The notes beneath the pieces are model-generated. The model ran no database searches. It worked only from the letters and a program-made list of their open reading frames with translations, and was not told the origin of the DNA. From NCBI RefSeq assembly GCF_003382275.1, contig NZ_QTJX01000002.1, forward strand, positions 124,001 to 188,000: a DNA stretch of 64,000 nt. Reading direction: 5' to 3'. The position numbers and the translations under genes were made by a program. Positions 29,526 to 38,073 of this stretch are shown here, in pieces (position 1 is the stretch's first letter; each line of letters starts with the position of its first letter). Source of the stretch: Flagellimonas nanhaiensis (GTDB lineage Bacteria; Bacteroidota; Bacteroidia; Flavobacteriales; Flavobacteriaceae).

Positions 29526-30236
29526 TTAAATCATCAACATCCATACTGCCATAACCAACATGATGGCATTTTCTATGAATGTCGCTTCGGTCATGGGAAG
29601 ATTTAAGGCAGTTCCCAAACATGCACAACGAATGGATTTTTTGTCCAACAAAGTCTTGGTGACACCTAAGGTGGTAATTCCAAGAATCACCACTGTAACT
29701 ATCAGGGCAAACTGAATCTGGATTCGCATTAAAAAAAGTATTCCAAGTCCAAGTTCCATAAATGGATATACCCATCCATAGATAGGGAGCACTTTGGCCA
29801 ATGGATCATACATTCCAAAACTTTCCGGAAATCCTTTTAAATCCAAAAACTTGAAAAAGCTGAATACGACATAAAACAGTCCCATGAAGTCCAACATGGC
29901 CTCAGAGATGCTCCAATCTTTAAAGTTTAACAAAAAAGCGGCAGAAAATAGATAGGCAAAAATCAAAAATAAAGGACGTAATTGTACCCATTTTGATTTT
30001 TCCTGACCATGCAACATTTCCATCACATGGTTACCCTTTTCCTCAATGCCATACTTCTCTGAAAGAGCAGATTGAAACTTTTGGAGCGGCACATGATTTT
30101 TCATGGTAATTTTCGCCTCTCCTTGCTCAAGGTCCACGTTCACCTCTCGTACACCATCAACTTTGGACAACTTTTCCATTACCGAGGACGCACAGCCCTG
30201 GCATGTCATTCCTGTAACGGTATAGGTATGTTCCAT
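29526..30236 (-). CDS. HMA metal-binding domain fused to MauE/DoxX-type membrane domain
   Basis: The 236-residue protein starts with a heavy-metal-associated domain (MTCQGC, C12 and C15; residues 1-65). A MauE/methylamine-utilisation type membrane domain follows, with four predicted helices from about residue 88 to 236 and the motif CACLG (C204, C206). The HMA domain suggests handling of Cu(I) or a similar soft metal, and the membrane cysteines could pass it across the inner membrane. Its start overlaps the stop of the preceding HMA gene (TAATG), so translation is coupled. It is the last gene of the four-gene metal operon. Confidence 0.82.
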   Translation of the reverse strand: MEHTYTVTGMTCQGCASSVMEKLSKVDGVREVNVDLEQGEAKITMKNHVPLQKFQSALSEKYGIEEKGNHVMEMLHGQEKSKWVQLRPLFLIFAYLFSAAFLLNFKDWSISEAMLDFMGLFYVVFSFFKFLDLKGFPESFGMYDPLAKVLPIYGWVYPFMELGLGILFLMRIQIQFALIVTVVILGITTLGVTKTLLDKKSIRCACLGTALNLPMTEATFIENAIMLVMAVWMLMI

Positions 30237-30592
30237 TAGTGTTTGTCGCTATCATCTGTATTGTCCTCCCTGTATTTACAGCAAGGATGAATATCATCGT
30301 AGGCTTCCTGGGTGGCCTTAAGCTCCTTGGTATCATGTCCTACCTCTGCCAATGCGGTCTTGATCTTCATAGGGTCAGTTTTACGCTCATCCACTACCAA
30401 AGACAACTGATGTGTTGGAATATCCCAAAGCGCATATTTTACCCCAGGCACATTTAGGGCAGCTTTCTCAATGCGCATTTTGCACATTTCGCACTTCCCA
30501 TCCACCTCAAAGGTCATTTTCTTATTCTTTTGCTGGCCCATTGCGGTCAACGAGACCAATAAACAGGCTAAAACCAATATGCTATTTTTCAT
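30236..30592 (-). CDS. exported heavy-metal-associated (HMA) domain protein
   Basis: The 118-residue protein has a signal peptide (residues 1-19, cleavage near MGQQ) and an HMA domain with the metal motif C34-E-M-C37. A second cysteine pair, C104-C105 in HPCCKY, sits near the charged C-terminus. It is probably a periplasmic metallochaperone for copper or a related soft metal. It lies 20 bp downstream of the TonB receptor gene and overlaps the next gene by one base, so it should work with both. Confidence 0.85.
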   Translation of the reverse strand: MKNSILVLACLLVSLTAMGQQKNKKMTFEVDGKCEMCKMRIEKAALNVPGVKYALWDIPTHQLSLVVDERKTDPMKIKTALAEVGHDTKELKATQEAYDDIHPCCKYREDNTDDSDKH

Positions 30593-30612
30593 TTTTATGT
30601 TTATTTAATTGT

Positions 30613-32847
30613 TTACGATTTAAATCTAAAACCCATGTATAGCATCCGTCCAAAAATTGGAGCGTATACAATGGTAGTGTCAAAATTTGTTCCAAAGGGG
30701 TCATCCGCTCCCAAAACAGCATTGCCCTGTCTAAAATTCGTCAGGTTTTCCCCACCAAGATATACTTCAAACTTTCTGGAGAAAACTTTGGTGACCTGTG
30801 CGTTCATCAAACTGTATCCGTCTGCAAAATCACCCAATTGAAATTCTACTGGATTTGACAATGTACTTGGCAGTCTTTGTTCTCCAATTAGGTTGACTGT
30901 ATAATCGAATCGCCATTGCGACCCATTTTCAGTAAGCTCCGTATTATATCCCAAGTTGGCAAAATATCGATGTCTTGCTTGCAAAGGTTTTTGCAACAAC
31001 CCTGTTTGAAAATCTGTTTTTACATCATAAAATTTGTATGCGGTACGCAATTCCAACTTAGGGAGTATTTCATGGTTCAATTCTACTTGAAGGCTATTGG
31101 CATAACTCTTCCCTTCCAGATTTGAAAACCTTACCTCTCGAGGATTTTCCCAATCAACCACAACCTGATTATCAAAATCAGTCCTGTAAAAATCTATGGA
31201 AAAATCACCTGGCCGCTCAAACAAAGTAAATCTTTGTATAAAACCAAACCCAAAGTTCACTGCTTTCTCAGCATCAAAACCATAAATGTTGCCTCCATTT
31301 CCATTTAATTGGATTGTTCTTGCGGAAGCGAACATTCTTTGGTTCTCCGCAAAGATATTGGCCGCTCTTCTTCCAAGTCCAAAGGATCCTCTAAGACTGG
31401 CCTTTTCCCAAGGTGTATATCGCACATGCAGTCTTGGCGTAAAGAAAGTGCCCAAGCGATTATGGGTGTCCAATCGGGCTCCCGCCGTTAAGCTCAATTT
31501 TTCCAAATTTGTGTAGTTGTATTCAAAGAATACGCCCGCAGACCTATCCGACCTGCTGAAAGCTTGTCCATTGACCTGTTCATCGTAACCATCATAGGCA
31601 AAAGAAAGACCCGTCTTAAACTTGTGCTTGGTATTTCCTATTATTGAATTGAACAGCAAATTGGAATAAATGCTCTCATGATCAATATCATAGGTATTGA
31701 AACCATAATAAGAATCCTGGGCATGATGGCTATAGGATGCCTGAAAACCAAAACTTTGGAAAGGTAGATTGGGAAATACATATCCTAGTTTAAGAGACCC
31801 ATCAAATCTTTTGGTATCAATTTCACTACCCCAAGAGTTAGTGGTGAATCTATCGGAATCAGGGTCAAAATCTTCTTGTCCTACTTGTTTTTCATCATTT
31901 AAAAAACGAAGATTAAAAAAGCTCACCCAGCCTTTCTCGGGATTCTGATATTGCCATCGGTTCATGATATTGATTTGATTGGCCAGAGGGGTATCCAAAA
32001 AACCATCATCATTGTTATCCACCTCAACATCCCTTCGGTTTCCGTGCAGATAAAGCCCGGTACTCCATTTGTCCGATAATTTGGTATTGAGATGGGTGTT
32101 CAATTCCAATCTCCCGTTCATATTGGCATAGCCGTTCACAAAAACAGGAACGTCCGTGAAAGGTTTCTGAAGCTCGGTATTGATTTGTCCCGAGATACTT
32201 TCGTATCCATTGACCACACTCCCTGCTCCTTTGGTAATCTGGATACTTTCCACCCAGGTTCCCGGGGTAAAAGTCAATCCATAGGTTTGGGAAGCTCCCC
32301 GAACCATCGGGATATTTTCCTGCGTAATGAGCAAATAAGGACTGGTCAATCCCAGCATCTGAATTTGCTTGGTACCTGTTAGTGCATCATTGAAATTTAC
32401 ATCAATGGCAGGATTGGTCTCAAAACTTTCTGAAAGATTGCAACAGGCCGCTTTTAAGAGCTCTGCACTATTAATGGTGACCATGTTCTGAGAAGAAAAA
32501 ATGGTCTTCTGCACGGCTTCTCTTTCTTGTTCCAGTACTACTTCATCCAATTGGTTTGAGGGTTGTAGCCAATGATGCACCATTTTAGGTTCGTCAATGG
32601 TAAGCGTATCCGTTTTAAACCCAACAAAGCTGATAATCAATTTATCATACTTATTTGAAAAGGGAATAGCAAAGGTTCCATCATCTTTGGTAATGGTACC
32701 GATAGGAGAATCTTGCCAGTAAACGTTGGCCCCAGCAAGTCCAATATGTTTATTTTCTGAATTGGCCTCCATAACCATCCCCTGAATTTGATCCTGGGCG
32801 GTAACCAACATTGGGAGCCATAAAAGCAGTATTAAAATTTGTTTCAT
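30613..32847 (-). CDS. TonB-dependent outer-membrane receptor with Cys-Cys plug, probable metal uptake
   Basis: The 744-residue protein has a signal peptide (residues 1-17), a carboxypeptidase-like regulatory domain (about 20-95), a TonB plug (about 110-225) and a beta-barrel to a terminal aromatic-rich strand (MGFRFKS). The plug has adjacent cysteines C135-C136 in KAACCNLSESFETNP, an unusual feature for a TonB receptor and a likely soft-metal site. Genes on both sides encode cysteine-rich or HMA proteins. Copper (or a copper chelate) is the best-supported substrate by context, but that is inference. It is the second gene of the operon, 84 bp after the HYC_CC_PP gene. Confidence 0.88.
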   Translation of the reverse strand: MKQILILLLWLPMLVTAQDQIQGMVMEANSENKHIGLAGANVYWQDSPIGTITKDDGTFAIPFSNKYDKLIISFVGFKTDTLTIDEPKMVHHWLQPSNQLDEVVLEQEREAVQKTIFSSQNMVTINSAELLKAACCNLSESFETNPAIDVNFNDALTGTKQIQMLGLTSPYLLITQENIPMVRGASQTYGLTFTPGTWVESIQITKGAGSVVNGYESISGQINTELQKPFTDVPVFVNGYANMNGRLELNTHLNTKLSDKWSTGLYLHGNRRDVEVDNNDDGFLDTPLANQINIMNRWQYQNPEKGWVSFFNLRFLNDEKQVGQEDFDPDSDRFTTNSWGSEIDTKRFDGSLKLGYVFPNLPFQSFGFQASYSHHAQDSYYGFNTYDIDHESIYSNLLFNSIIGNTKHKFKTGLSFAYDGYDEQVNGQAFSRSDRSAGVFFEYNYTNLEKLSLTAGARLDTHNRLGTFFTPRLHVRYTPWEKASLRGSFGLGRRAANIFAENQRMFASARTIQLNGNGGNIYGFDAEKAVNFGFGFIQRFTLFERPGDFSIDFYRTDFDNQVVVDWENPREVRFSNLEGKSYANSLQVELNHEILPKLELRTAYKFYDVKTDFQTGLLQKPLQARHRYFANLGYNTELTENGSQWRFDYTVNLIGEQRLPSTLSNPVEFQLGDFADGYSLMNAQVTKVFSRKFEVYLGGENLTNFRQGNAVLGADDPFGTNFDTTIVYAPIFGRMLYMGFRFKS

Positions 32848-32931
32848 TATGTATTGAATAGAATTAATAGATTAAAATCCAAAGCCCGAATCACATAAAT
32901 GAGACGGGAGCAACAGTATCAATTCAATACA

Positions 32932-33339
32932 TCAAATCAAGAAAACCTGATCCAGGACCTGGACATCCCTCACCAAAATAGGCGGCGGGTATTTTTCATT
33001 GGGAACAGGGAGTTCCTCCAATGGAGTGTAAAGGTCAAGATAAGATTGGGCAAACGTTACCAAAAAGGTCTGCTGCTCTAAATCTAAGTCGTTCCATGAA
33101 AGTTTAAGATCATCCTGACCCTGGAGTGTGAAGGATTCATCGTCACAGCATGGTATTTCCAATTCCTCACCCATGGCTGTGGCTGCTTCTTCCATACCAC
33201 AATCCTCTGCATGGGCAAAAAAGGAAATGTCCATGACCCTACCCATACAAAGGTGTTTGTCCACGGTCCAAGAGACTGTGGAGAACAACACCATCAAGGC
33301 AAGAAACGTAGAAGTGATATTTCGAAAAATCGATTTCAC
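32932..33339 (-). CDS. HYC_CC_PP family small exported protein
   Basis: The 135-residue protein has an N-terminal hydrophobic segment (about 8-25) and the residues that name this Bacteroidota family: H29 and C31 in KHLCMG, C47, the pair C64-C65 in PCCDD, and YPPP near residue 116. The function is unknown. Cysteine and histidine content and its place ahead of a TonB receptor and two HMA genes point to metal sensing or binding. It is the first gene of the operon, so a promoter should lie in the 140-bp divergent gap to the GAF gene; no perfect TAnnTTTG box is seen there on this strand. Confidence 0.8.
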   Translation of the reverse strand: MKSIFRNITSTFLALMVLFSTVSWTVDKHLCMGRVMDISFFAHAEDCGMEEAATAMGEELEIPCCDDESFTLQGQDDLKLSWNDLDLEQQTFLVTFAQSYLDLYTPLEELPVPNEKYPPPILVRDVQVLDQVFLI

Positions 33340-33456
33340 AGGGGTAAAATTACGATTTATTTCCTTTTTGGGTATTTTCTGGCAGTTTCCTTAACTAAAC
33401 TTTAAGGTGCTTTTGATAAAGTTTTGGAACAATTATCGACCTAATCCCAAATGAAA

Positions 33457-33464
33457 TACATTTG
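33457..33464 (+). promoter_or_regulatory. candidate -7 promoter element of the GAF-protein gene
   Basis: TACATTTG matches TAnnTTTG and ends 15 bases before the ATG at 33480. The nearest TTG upstream is about 30 bases away, longer than the usual spacer, so support is moderate. Confidence 0.45.
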
Positions 33465-33479
33465 CAAAAAATTAATCCC

Positions 33480-33932
33480 ATGCTTACATCATTAAGACCA
33501 AAAGTCCTCTCCATTCTCAACAATGAAAGCAAGAATGTAGATGCCCGTTTAGAAGAAATCTGCGAACTTCTACGTGATAGTATCGACTATTATGATTGGG
33601 TTGGGTTTTATTTTAGGAACGGTAATAAGGAAGAACTAAAGCTTGGCCCTTATGCAGGAGAACCTACGGATCACACAACGATACCTTTTGGCAAGGGCAT
33701 TTGTGGACAAGTGGCAGTAAGCAATGAAAACTTTGTGGTTCCCGATGTTTCTGCCCAGGACAATTATATTGCATGTAGCATCACGGTAAAAGCTGAAATT
33801 GTGGTCCCTCTTTTTGTAAATGGAAAGAATATTGGTCAGATTGACATTGATTCCAACACCCCTGACCCATTTACTGAGGAAGATGAGCGGTTTTTGGAAT
33901 TTGTCAATGCCGAAGTGGCCAAAGTTCTGTAA
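33480..33932 (+). CDS. GAF domain protein, free methionine-R-sulfoxide reductase-like
   Basis: The 150-residue protein is a single GAF domain matching the fRMsr group: IPFGKGICGQVA and IACSITVKAEIVVPL hold two of the three cysteines known from fRMsr enzymes. The first cysteine of that set (in the position before IPFG) is threonine here, and the aspartate after the IAC motif is serine. Reduction of free methionine-R-sulfoxide is therefore plausible but not certain. The frame opens at a TTG (33462), but the ATG at 33480 fits the family start. It sits between a divergent metal operon and purH. Confidence 0.8.
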   Translation: MLTSLRPKVLSILNNESKNVDARLEEICELLRDSIDYYDWVGFYFRNGNKEELKLGPYAGEPTDHTTIPFGKGICGQVAVSNENFVVPDVSAQDNYIACSITVKAEIVVPLFVNGKNIGQIDIDSNTPDPFTEEDERFLEFVNAEVAKVL

Positions 33933-33984
33933 AACTTCTGTCATTTTGTTGATAACCCTTCCAGCTTTTTAGGGACAAAAAAAT

Positions 33985-33992
33985 TACTTTTG
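33985..33992 (+). promoter_or_regulatory. candidate -7 promoter element of purH
   Basis: TACTTTTG matches TAnnTTTG and lies 32 bases before the purH ATG. A TTG at 33949-33951 is too far away to be a standard -33 element. Confidence 0.45.
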
Positions 33993-34024
33993 TGTGCTTA
34001 AGAAATTGATTTTTAAGACACACA

Positions 34025-35557
34025 ATGAACACTTCCAAAAAAGCTTCTGCTGCACTAATTTCCGTATTCCACAAAGACGGCCTTGAACCAATTGTAAAAA
34101 AGCTAGATGAGCTTGGTGTAACCTTATATTCCACAGGGGGCACTGAAAAATTCATCCGGGATTTGGGAATCAATGTCGTCCCAGTAGAAGAAGTTACAAG
34201 TTATCCTTCCATTTTGGGAGGTCGAGTAAAAACCCTTCATCCCAAGGTCTTTGGGGGAATACTTAACAGACAGGATAATGAAAGTGATGTTACCCAAATG
34301 GAAGAGTTCAACATTCCACAACTGGATATTGTCATTGTTGACCTTTATCCTTTTGAAAAAACTGTGGCTAGTGGCGCTTCTGAACAGGACATTATTGAGA
34401 AAATTGATATTGGGGGTATTTCGTTGATCAGAGCGGCAGCCAAAAACTTCAAAGATGTTCTATGTGTCTCTTCAATGGAAGATTATGGGGATTTTTTGAA
34501 TGTCATTTCCGTAGGAAATGGAATGACCACTCTTGAAGACCGCAAGCGTTTTGCCACTAAGGCTTTCAATATTTCATCGCATTACGATACAGCAATCTTC
34601 AATTATTTCAACCAGGATAATGAAGAAACAGCTTTGAAAATTAGTGAGCTTAAGGGACAAGTACTCAGATATGGGGAAAATCCACACCAAAAAGGAATTT
34701 TCTTCGGTGATTTTGAAGCCATGTTCACCAAACTACACGGAAAGGAGCTATCCTATAACAATCTATTGGATGTGGATGCCGCGGTAAACTTAATGGAGGA
34801 GTTCAAAAATGACGATCCAACTTTTGCCATTCTTAAGCACAATAATGCATGTGGTTTGGCAACCAGGGATACTATAAAACAAGCTTATGTGGATGCCCTG
34901 GCCGGTGACCCTGTTTCTGCCTTTGGAGGTATTTTAATTTCCAATGTTGAAATTGACAAAGGTACCGCAGAAGAAATCCACAAGCTTTTCTGCGAAGTGG
35001 TCATCGCTCCAAAATTTTCTGATGACGCCCTAGAAATTTTAAAGGGGAAAAAGAACCGAATCATATTGGTTCAAAACCAAATAGCGCTTCCTTCTACTTT
35101 GGTGAGAACTTGTTTGAATGGGGTTCTGGTTCAAGATAAAGACCTTAAGACCGATCAAGAGCAAGATCTAAATCCGGTTACCGATAAAAAAGCTTCTCAA
35201 CGAGAAATTGACGATTTGATATTTGCTTCGAAATTGTGCAAGCATACCAAAAGCAACACCATAGTTCTTGCAAAGAACAAACAGCTATGTGCCAGCGGTA
35301 CGGGACAGACCTCCAGGGTAGATGCGCTAAACCAGGCCATTCACAAGGCCAAATCCTTCAATTTTGATTTGGAGGACGCTGTAATGGCGAGCGATGCCTT
35401 CTTTCCCTTCCCTGATTGTGTGGAGATTGCACATAAAGCGGGTATTAGAAGTGTGATTCAACCGGGAGGATCCATTAAGGACCAATTGAGCATTGATTAT
35501 TGCAACGAAAATGGTTTGGCCATGGTAATGACTGGCACTAGGCATTTTAAGCATTAA
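34025..35557 (+). CDS. purH: bifunctional AICAR transformylase / IMP cyclohydrolase PurH
   Basis: The 510-residue enzyme performs the last two steps of IMP synthesis. The N-terminal MGS-like cyclohydrolase domain (residues 1-about 190) has STGGT and the phosphate-binding KTLHPKVFGG. The C-terminal AICAR transformylase domain holds the catalytic K-H pair in ILKHNNACG and ends in MVMTGTRHFKH. Length is normal. It is followed 53 bp later by mreB, an order common in flavobacteria. Confidence 0.98.
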   Translation: MNTSKKASAALISVFHKDGLEPIVKKLDELGVTLYSTGGTEKFIRDLGINVVPVEEVTSYPSILGGRVKTLHPKVFGGILNRQDNESDVTQMEEFNIPQLDIVIVDLYPFEKTVASGASEQDIIEKIDIGGISLIRAAAKNFKDVLCVSSMEDYGDFLNVISVGNGMTTLEDRKRFATKAFNISSHYDTAIFNYFNQDNEETALKISELKGQVLRYGENPHQKGIFFGDFEAMFTKLHGKELSYNNLLDVDAAVNLMEEFKNDDPTFAILKHNNACGLATRDTIKQAYVDALAGDPVSAFGGILISNVEIDKGTAEEIHKLFCEVVIAPKFSDDALEILKGKKNRIILVQNQIALPSTLVRTCLNGVLVQDKDLKTDQEQDLNPVTDKKASQREIDDLIFASKLCKHTKSNTIVLAKNKQLCASGTGQTSRVDALNQAIHKAKSFNFDLEDAVMASDAFFPFPDCVEIAHKAGIRSVIQPGGSIKDQLSIDYCNENGLAMVMTGTRHFKH

Positions 35558-35610
35558 TTTTAGTACATTAGCCGATATTTTTTTCGCTAATCCAAAAACT
35601 TGAGCTTTCT

Positions 35611-36639
35611 ATGGGATTTTTTGATTTTATGACGGAGGAAGTTGCGATTGACCTGGGCACCGCAAATACATTGATCATTCATTTGGACAAGGTTGTGGTG
35701 GACAGCCCTTCTATTGTTGCTAGGGACCGTATATCGGGGAAAATCATTGCTGTGGGCCGAGAAGCCAATATGATGCAGGGCAAAACCCATGAAAACATCA
35801 AGACCATTAGACCATTGAAAGATGGGGTTATTGCCGATTTTGATGCTTCGGAGAAAATGATCAACATGTTCATCAAGAACATACCGGCATTAAAGAAAAA
35901 ATGGTTTCCCCCTGCGTTAAGAATGGTTATCTGTATACCTTCCGGAATTACTGAAGTTGAAATGCGCGCCGTTCGGGAATCCGCGGAGCGGGTAAACGGA
36001 AAGGAAGTATACCTTATCCACGAGCCTATGGCCGCTGCCATTGGTATTGGATTAGACATTATGCAGCCCAAAGGAAATATGATTGTGGACATAGGGGGTG
36101 GTACCACGGAAATTGCCGTGATTGCATTGGGTGGAATTGTTTGTGACAAGTCAGTGAAAATTGCAGGGGACGTATTCACAAATGACATCATTTACTACAT
36201 GCGCACCCAGCACAACCTTTATGTTGGTGAAAGTACTGCGGAAGCAATAAAAATTGAAATTGGATCGGCCACCGAAGATTTAAAATCCCCGCCAGAGGAC
36301 AAATCAATTCAAGGAAGGGATTTATTAACTGGAAAACCAAAACAGGTACAAGTTTCCTATAGAGAGATTGCCAAAGCATTGGACAAAAGTATTCTGCGGG
36401 TAGAAGATGCCGTAATGGAAACTCTTTCACAAACTCCTCCAGAATTGGCAGCCGATATTTACAACACCGGAATTTATCTAGCAGGTGGAGGATCTATGCT
36501 CAGAGGACTGGATAGAAGGCTTTCGCAAAAAACGGACCTACCCGTTTACATTGCAGAAGACCCATTGCGTGCCGTAGTACGTGGTACGGGTATAGCACTC
36601 AAAAATTTAGAACGTTACAAGAGCATATTAATCAAATAG
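35611..36639 (+). CDS. mreB: rod shape-determining protein MreB
   Basis: The 342-residue actin homologue has phosphate-1 IDLGTANT, phosphate-2 IVDIGGGTTEIAV and the adenosine loop AGGGSMLRGLD. MreB filaments organise peptidoglycan synthesis along the cell side wall with MreC, MreD, PBP2 and RodA, all encoded directly downstream in the same direction. Confidence 0.98.
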   Translation: MGFFDFMTEEVAIDLGTANTLIIHLDKVVVDSPSIVARDRISGKIIAVGREANMMQGKTHENIKTIRPLKDGVIADFDASEKMINMFIKNIPALKKKWFPPALRMVICIPSGITEVEMRAVRESAERVNGKEVYLIHEPMAAAIGIGLDIMQPKGNMIVDIGGGTTEIAVIALGGIVCDKSVKIAGDVFTNDIIYYMRTQHNLYVGESTAEAIKIEIGSATEDLKSPPEDKSIQGRDLLTGKPKQVQVSYREIAKALDKSILRVEDAVMETLSQTPPELAADIYNTGIYLAGGGSMLRGLDRRLSQKTDLPVYIAEDPLRAVVRGTGIALKNLERYKSILIK

Positions 36640-36705
36640 GGCGGTTTAGATAACTAAATTGTCCGAGGAATAGCGTTCAAACTTTCTTAACTAGACTCAG
36701 ATTGC

Positions 36706-37521
36706 ATGCAACGCATCATCAATTTTATCCTTCGCTATAGAAATGCCTTTCTTTATGGGTTTCTTACGTTTGTATCATTGGTGATTACGGTTAGGTCTCA
36801 CTCGTACCATCAGTCCAAATTCTTCAACTCTTCCAAATGGCTTACGGGTAATGTTTATAACCTGAGCGCCAATGTTTCTTCCTATTTTGGACTTCGTGAA
36901 GAAAATACGCGACTAGTCCAAGAAAATGAACGATTGCGAAAAATGCTCTTTAACAGCAACGTTGACGGTCCAGAAAGTATTGACACACTCTCTCTAAACT
37001 ACGAGGTAATGAGTGCCAACCTAATTAAAAATAGTTTTGCCTCGCCTAGAAACTACATTACCATTGACAAAGGAGAAAAACATGGGGTGACCCAAGATAT
37101 GGGAGTGATCACAACCAAAGGGATTTTAGGAATTGTAGAGAATACTTCAAACAATTTTGCTACCGTACAAAGTGTGCTGAATACCAAGTCGAACATCAAT
37201 GCCAAAATAAAGAACACCAATTATTTTGGGTCCCTTGTATGGAACTCCGAAGATTATACGGTGGTGCAGTTGGTGGATATTCCCAGATTGGTGCCTTTGG
37301 TTGTTGGAGACACCATAGTAACCGGGGCCATGTCCAGTATTTTTCCCGAAAATATCCCTATTGGTGTCATCAAAAAATATGATCTAAATACATCTAGAAG
37401 TTTTTATAATATAGATGTGGAGCTGTTCAATGACATGGCCAATATTAAGAACGTGTATTTGATCATGAATAAGAACAAAGAAGAAATCGAAGCTCTGGAA
37501 GCGACAACCGCCAATGAATAG
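36706..37521 (+). CDS. mreC: rod shape-determining protein MreC
   Basis: The 271-residue protein has one N-terminal membrane helix (about residues 10-30), a coiled-coil (about 60-88, REENTRLVQENERLRKM) and the periplasmic beta-domain of MreC. It links MreB to cell-wall enzymes. It starts 66 bp after mreB and overlaps mreD by 8 bp. Confidence 0.96.
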   Translation: MQRIINFILRYRNAFLYGFLTFVSLVITVRSHSYHQSKFFNSSKWLTGNVYNLSANVSSYFGLREENTRLVQENERLRKMLFNSNVDGPESIDTLSLNYEVMSANLIKNSFASPRNYITIDKGEKHGVTQDMGVITTKGILGIVENTSNNFATVQSVLNTKSNINAKIKNTNYFGSLVWNSEDYTVVQLVDIPRLVPLVVGDTIVTGAMSSIFPENIPIGVIKKYDLNTSRSFYNIDVELFNDMANIKNVYLIMNKNKEEIEALEATTANE

Positions 37522-38020
37522 TGTAATATTTCTTAACGGTTTTAGGTTTATACTGTTGATCTTGGCTCAGGTCCTGATTTTCAACACGCTTAATTTCATG
37601 GGATTCATTAATCCCCTGGTCTATGTCATCTTTTTTTACTGGTACCCCATTAAAGCAAACCGAGCAATATTTATTTTGGTTTCCTTCATATTAGGGCTCA
37701 CCATTGATATTTTTTCCGACACACTGGCCCTACATACGGTCGCATCACTTACCGTAGCCTATACCAGACCTCTGTTGATGCGGTTCTGTTTTGGGGTCAA
37801 CTACGAGTTTCAAAATTTCAGTTTTAAGAATACAACACCAATACAGAGACTTACATTTCTTGGTCTGTTGGTTTTTGTTCACCAGGTTGTTTTCTTCTCT
37901 TTGGAGATATTGAGCATATCCCACTTCGTCTTAATTTTGAAAAAAGTATTTGCCACAGGTATTGTAACTTTGGTATTATGTGCACTGTTCAGTTCGCTTT
38001 TTAGCCCTAGAAGCGAATAA
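37514..38020 (+). CDS. mreD: rod shape-determining protein MreD
   Basis: The 168-residue integral membrane protein has about five helices and the family pattern of hydrophobic segments with short loops. MreD is part of the elongasome and binds MreC. It overlaps mreC by 8 bp and is followed 53 bp later by mrdA. Confidence 0.93.
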   Translation: MNSVIFLNGFRFILLILAQVLIFNTLNFMGFINPLVYVIFFYWYPIKANRAIFILVSFILGLTIDIFSDTLALHTVASLTVAYTRPLLMRFCFGVNYEFQNFSFKNTTPIQRLTFLGLLVFVHQVVFFSLEILSISHFVLILKKVFATGIVTLVLCALFSSLFSPRSE

Positions 38021-38073
38021 AAAAAGTGTTGTTTCGTTAAAACATAACAGGGTATGCATTAATTTGTCTGTTG

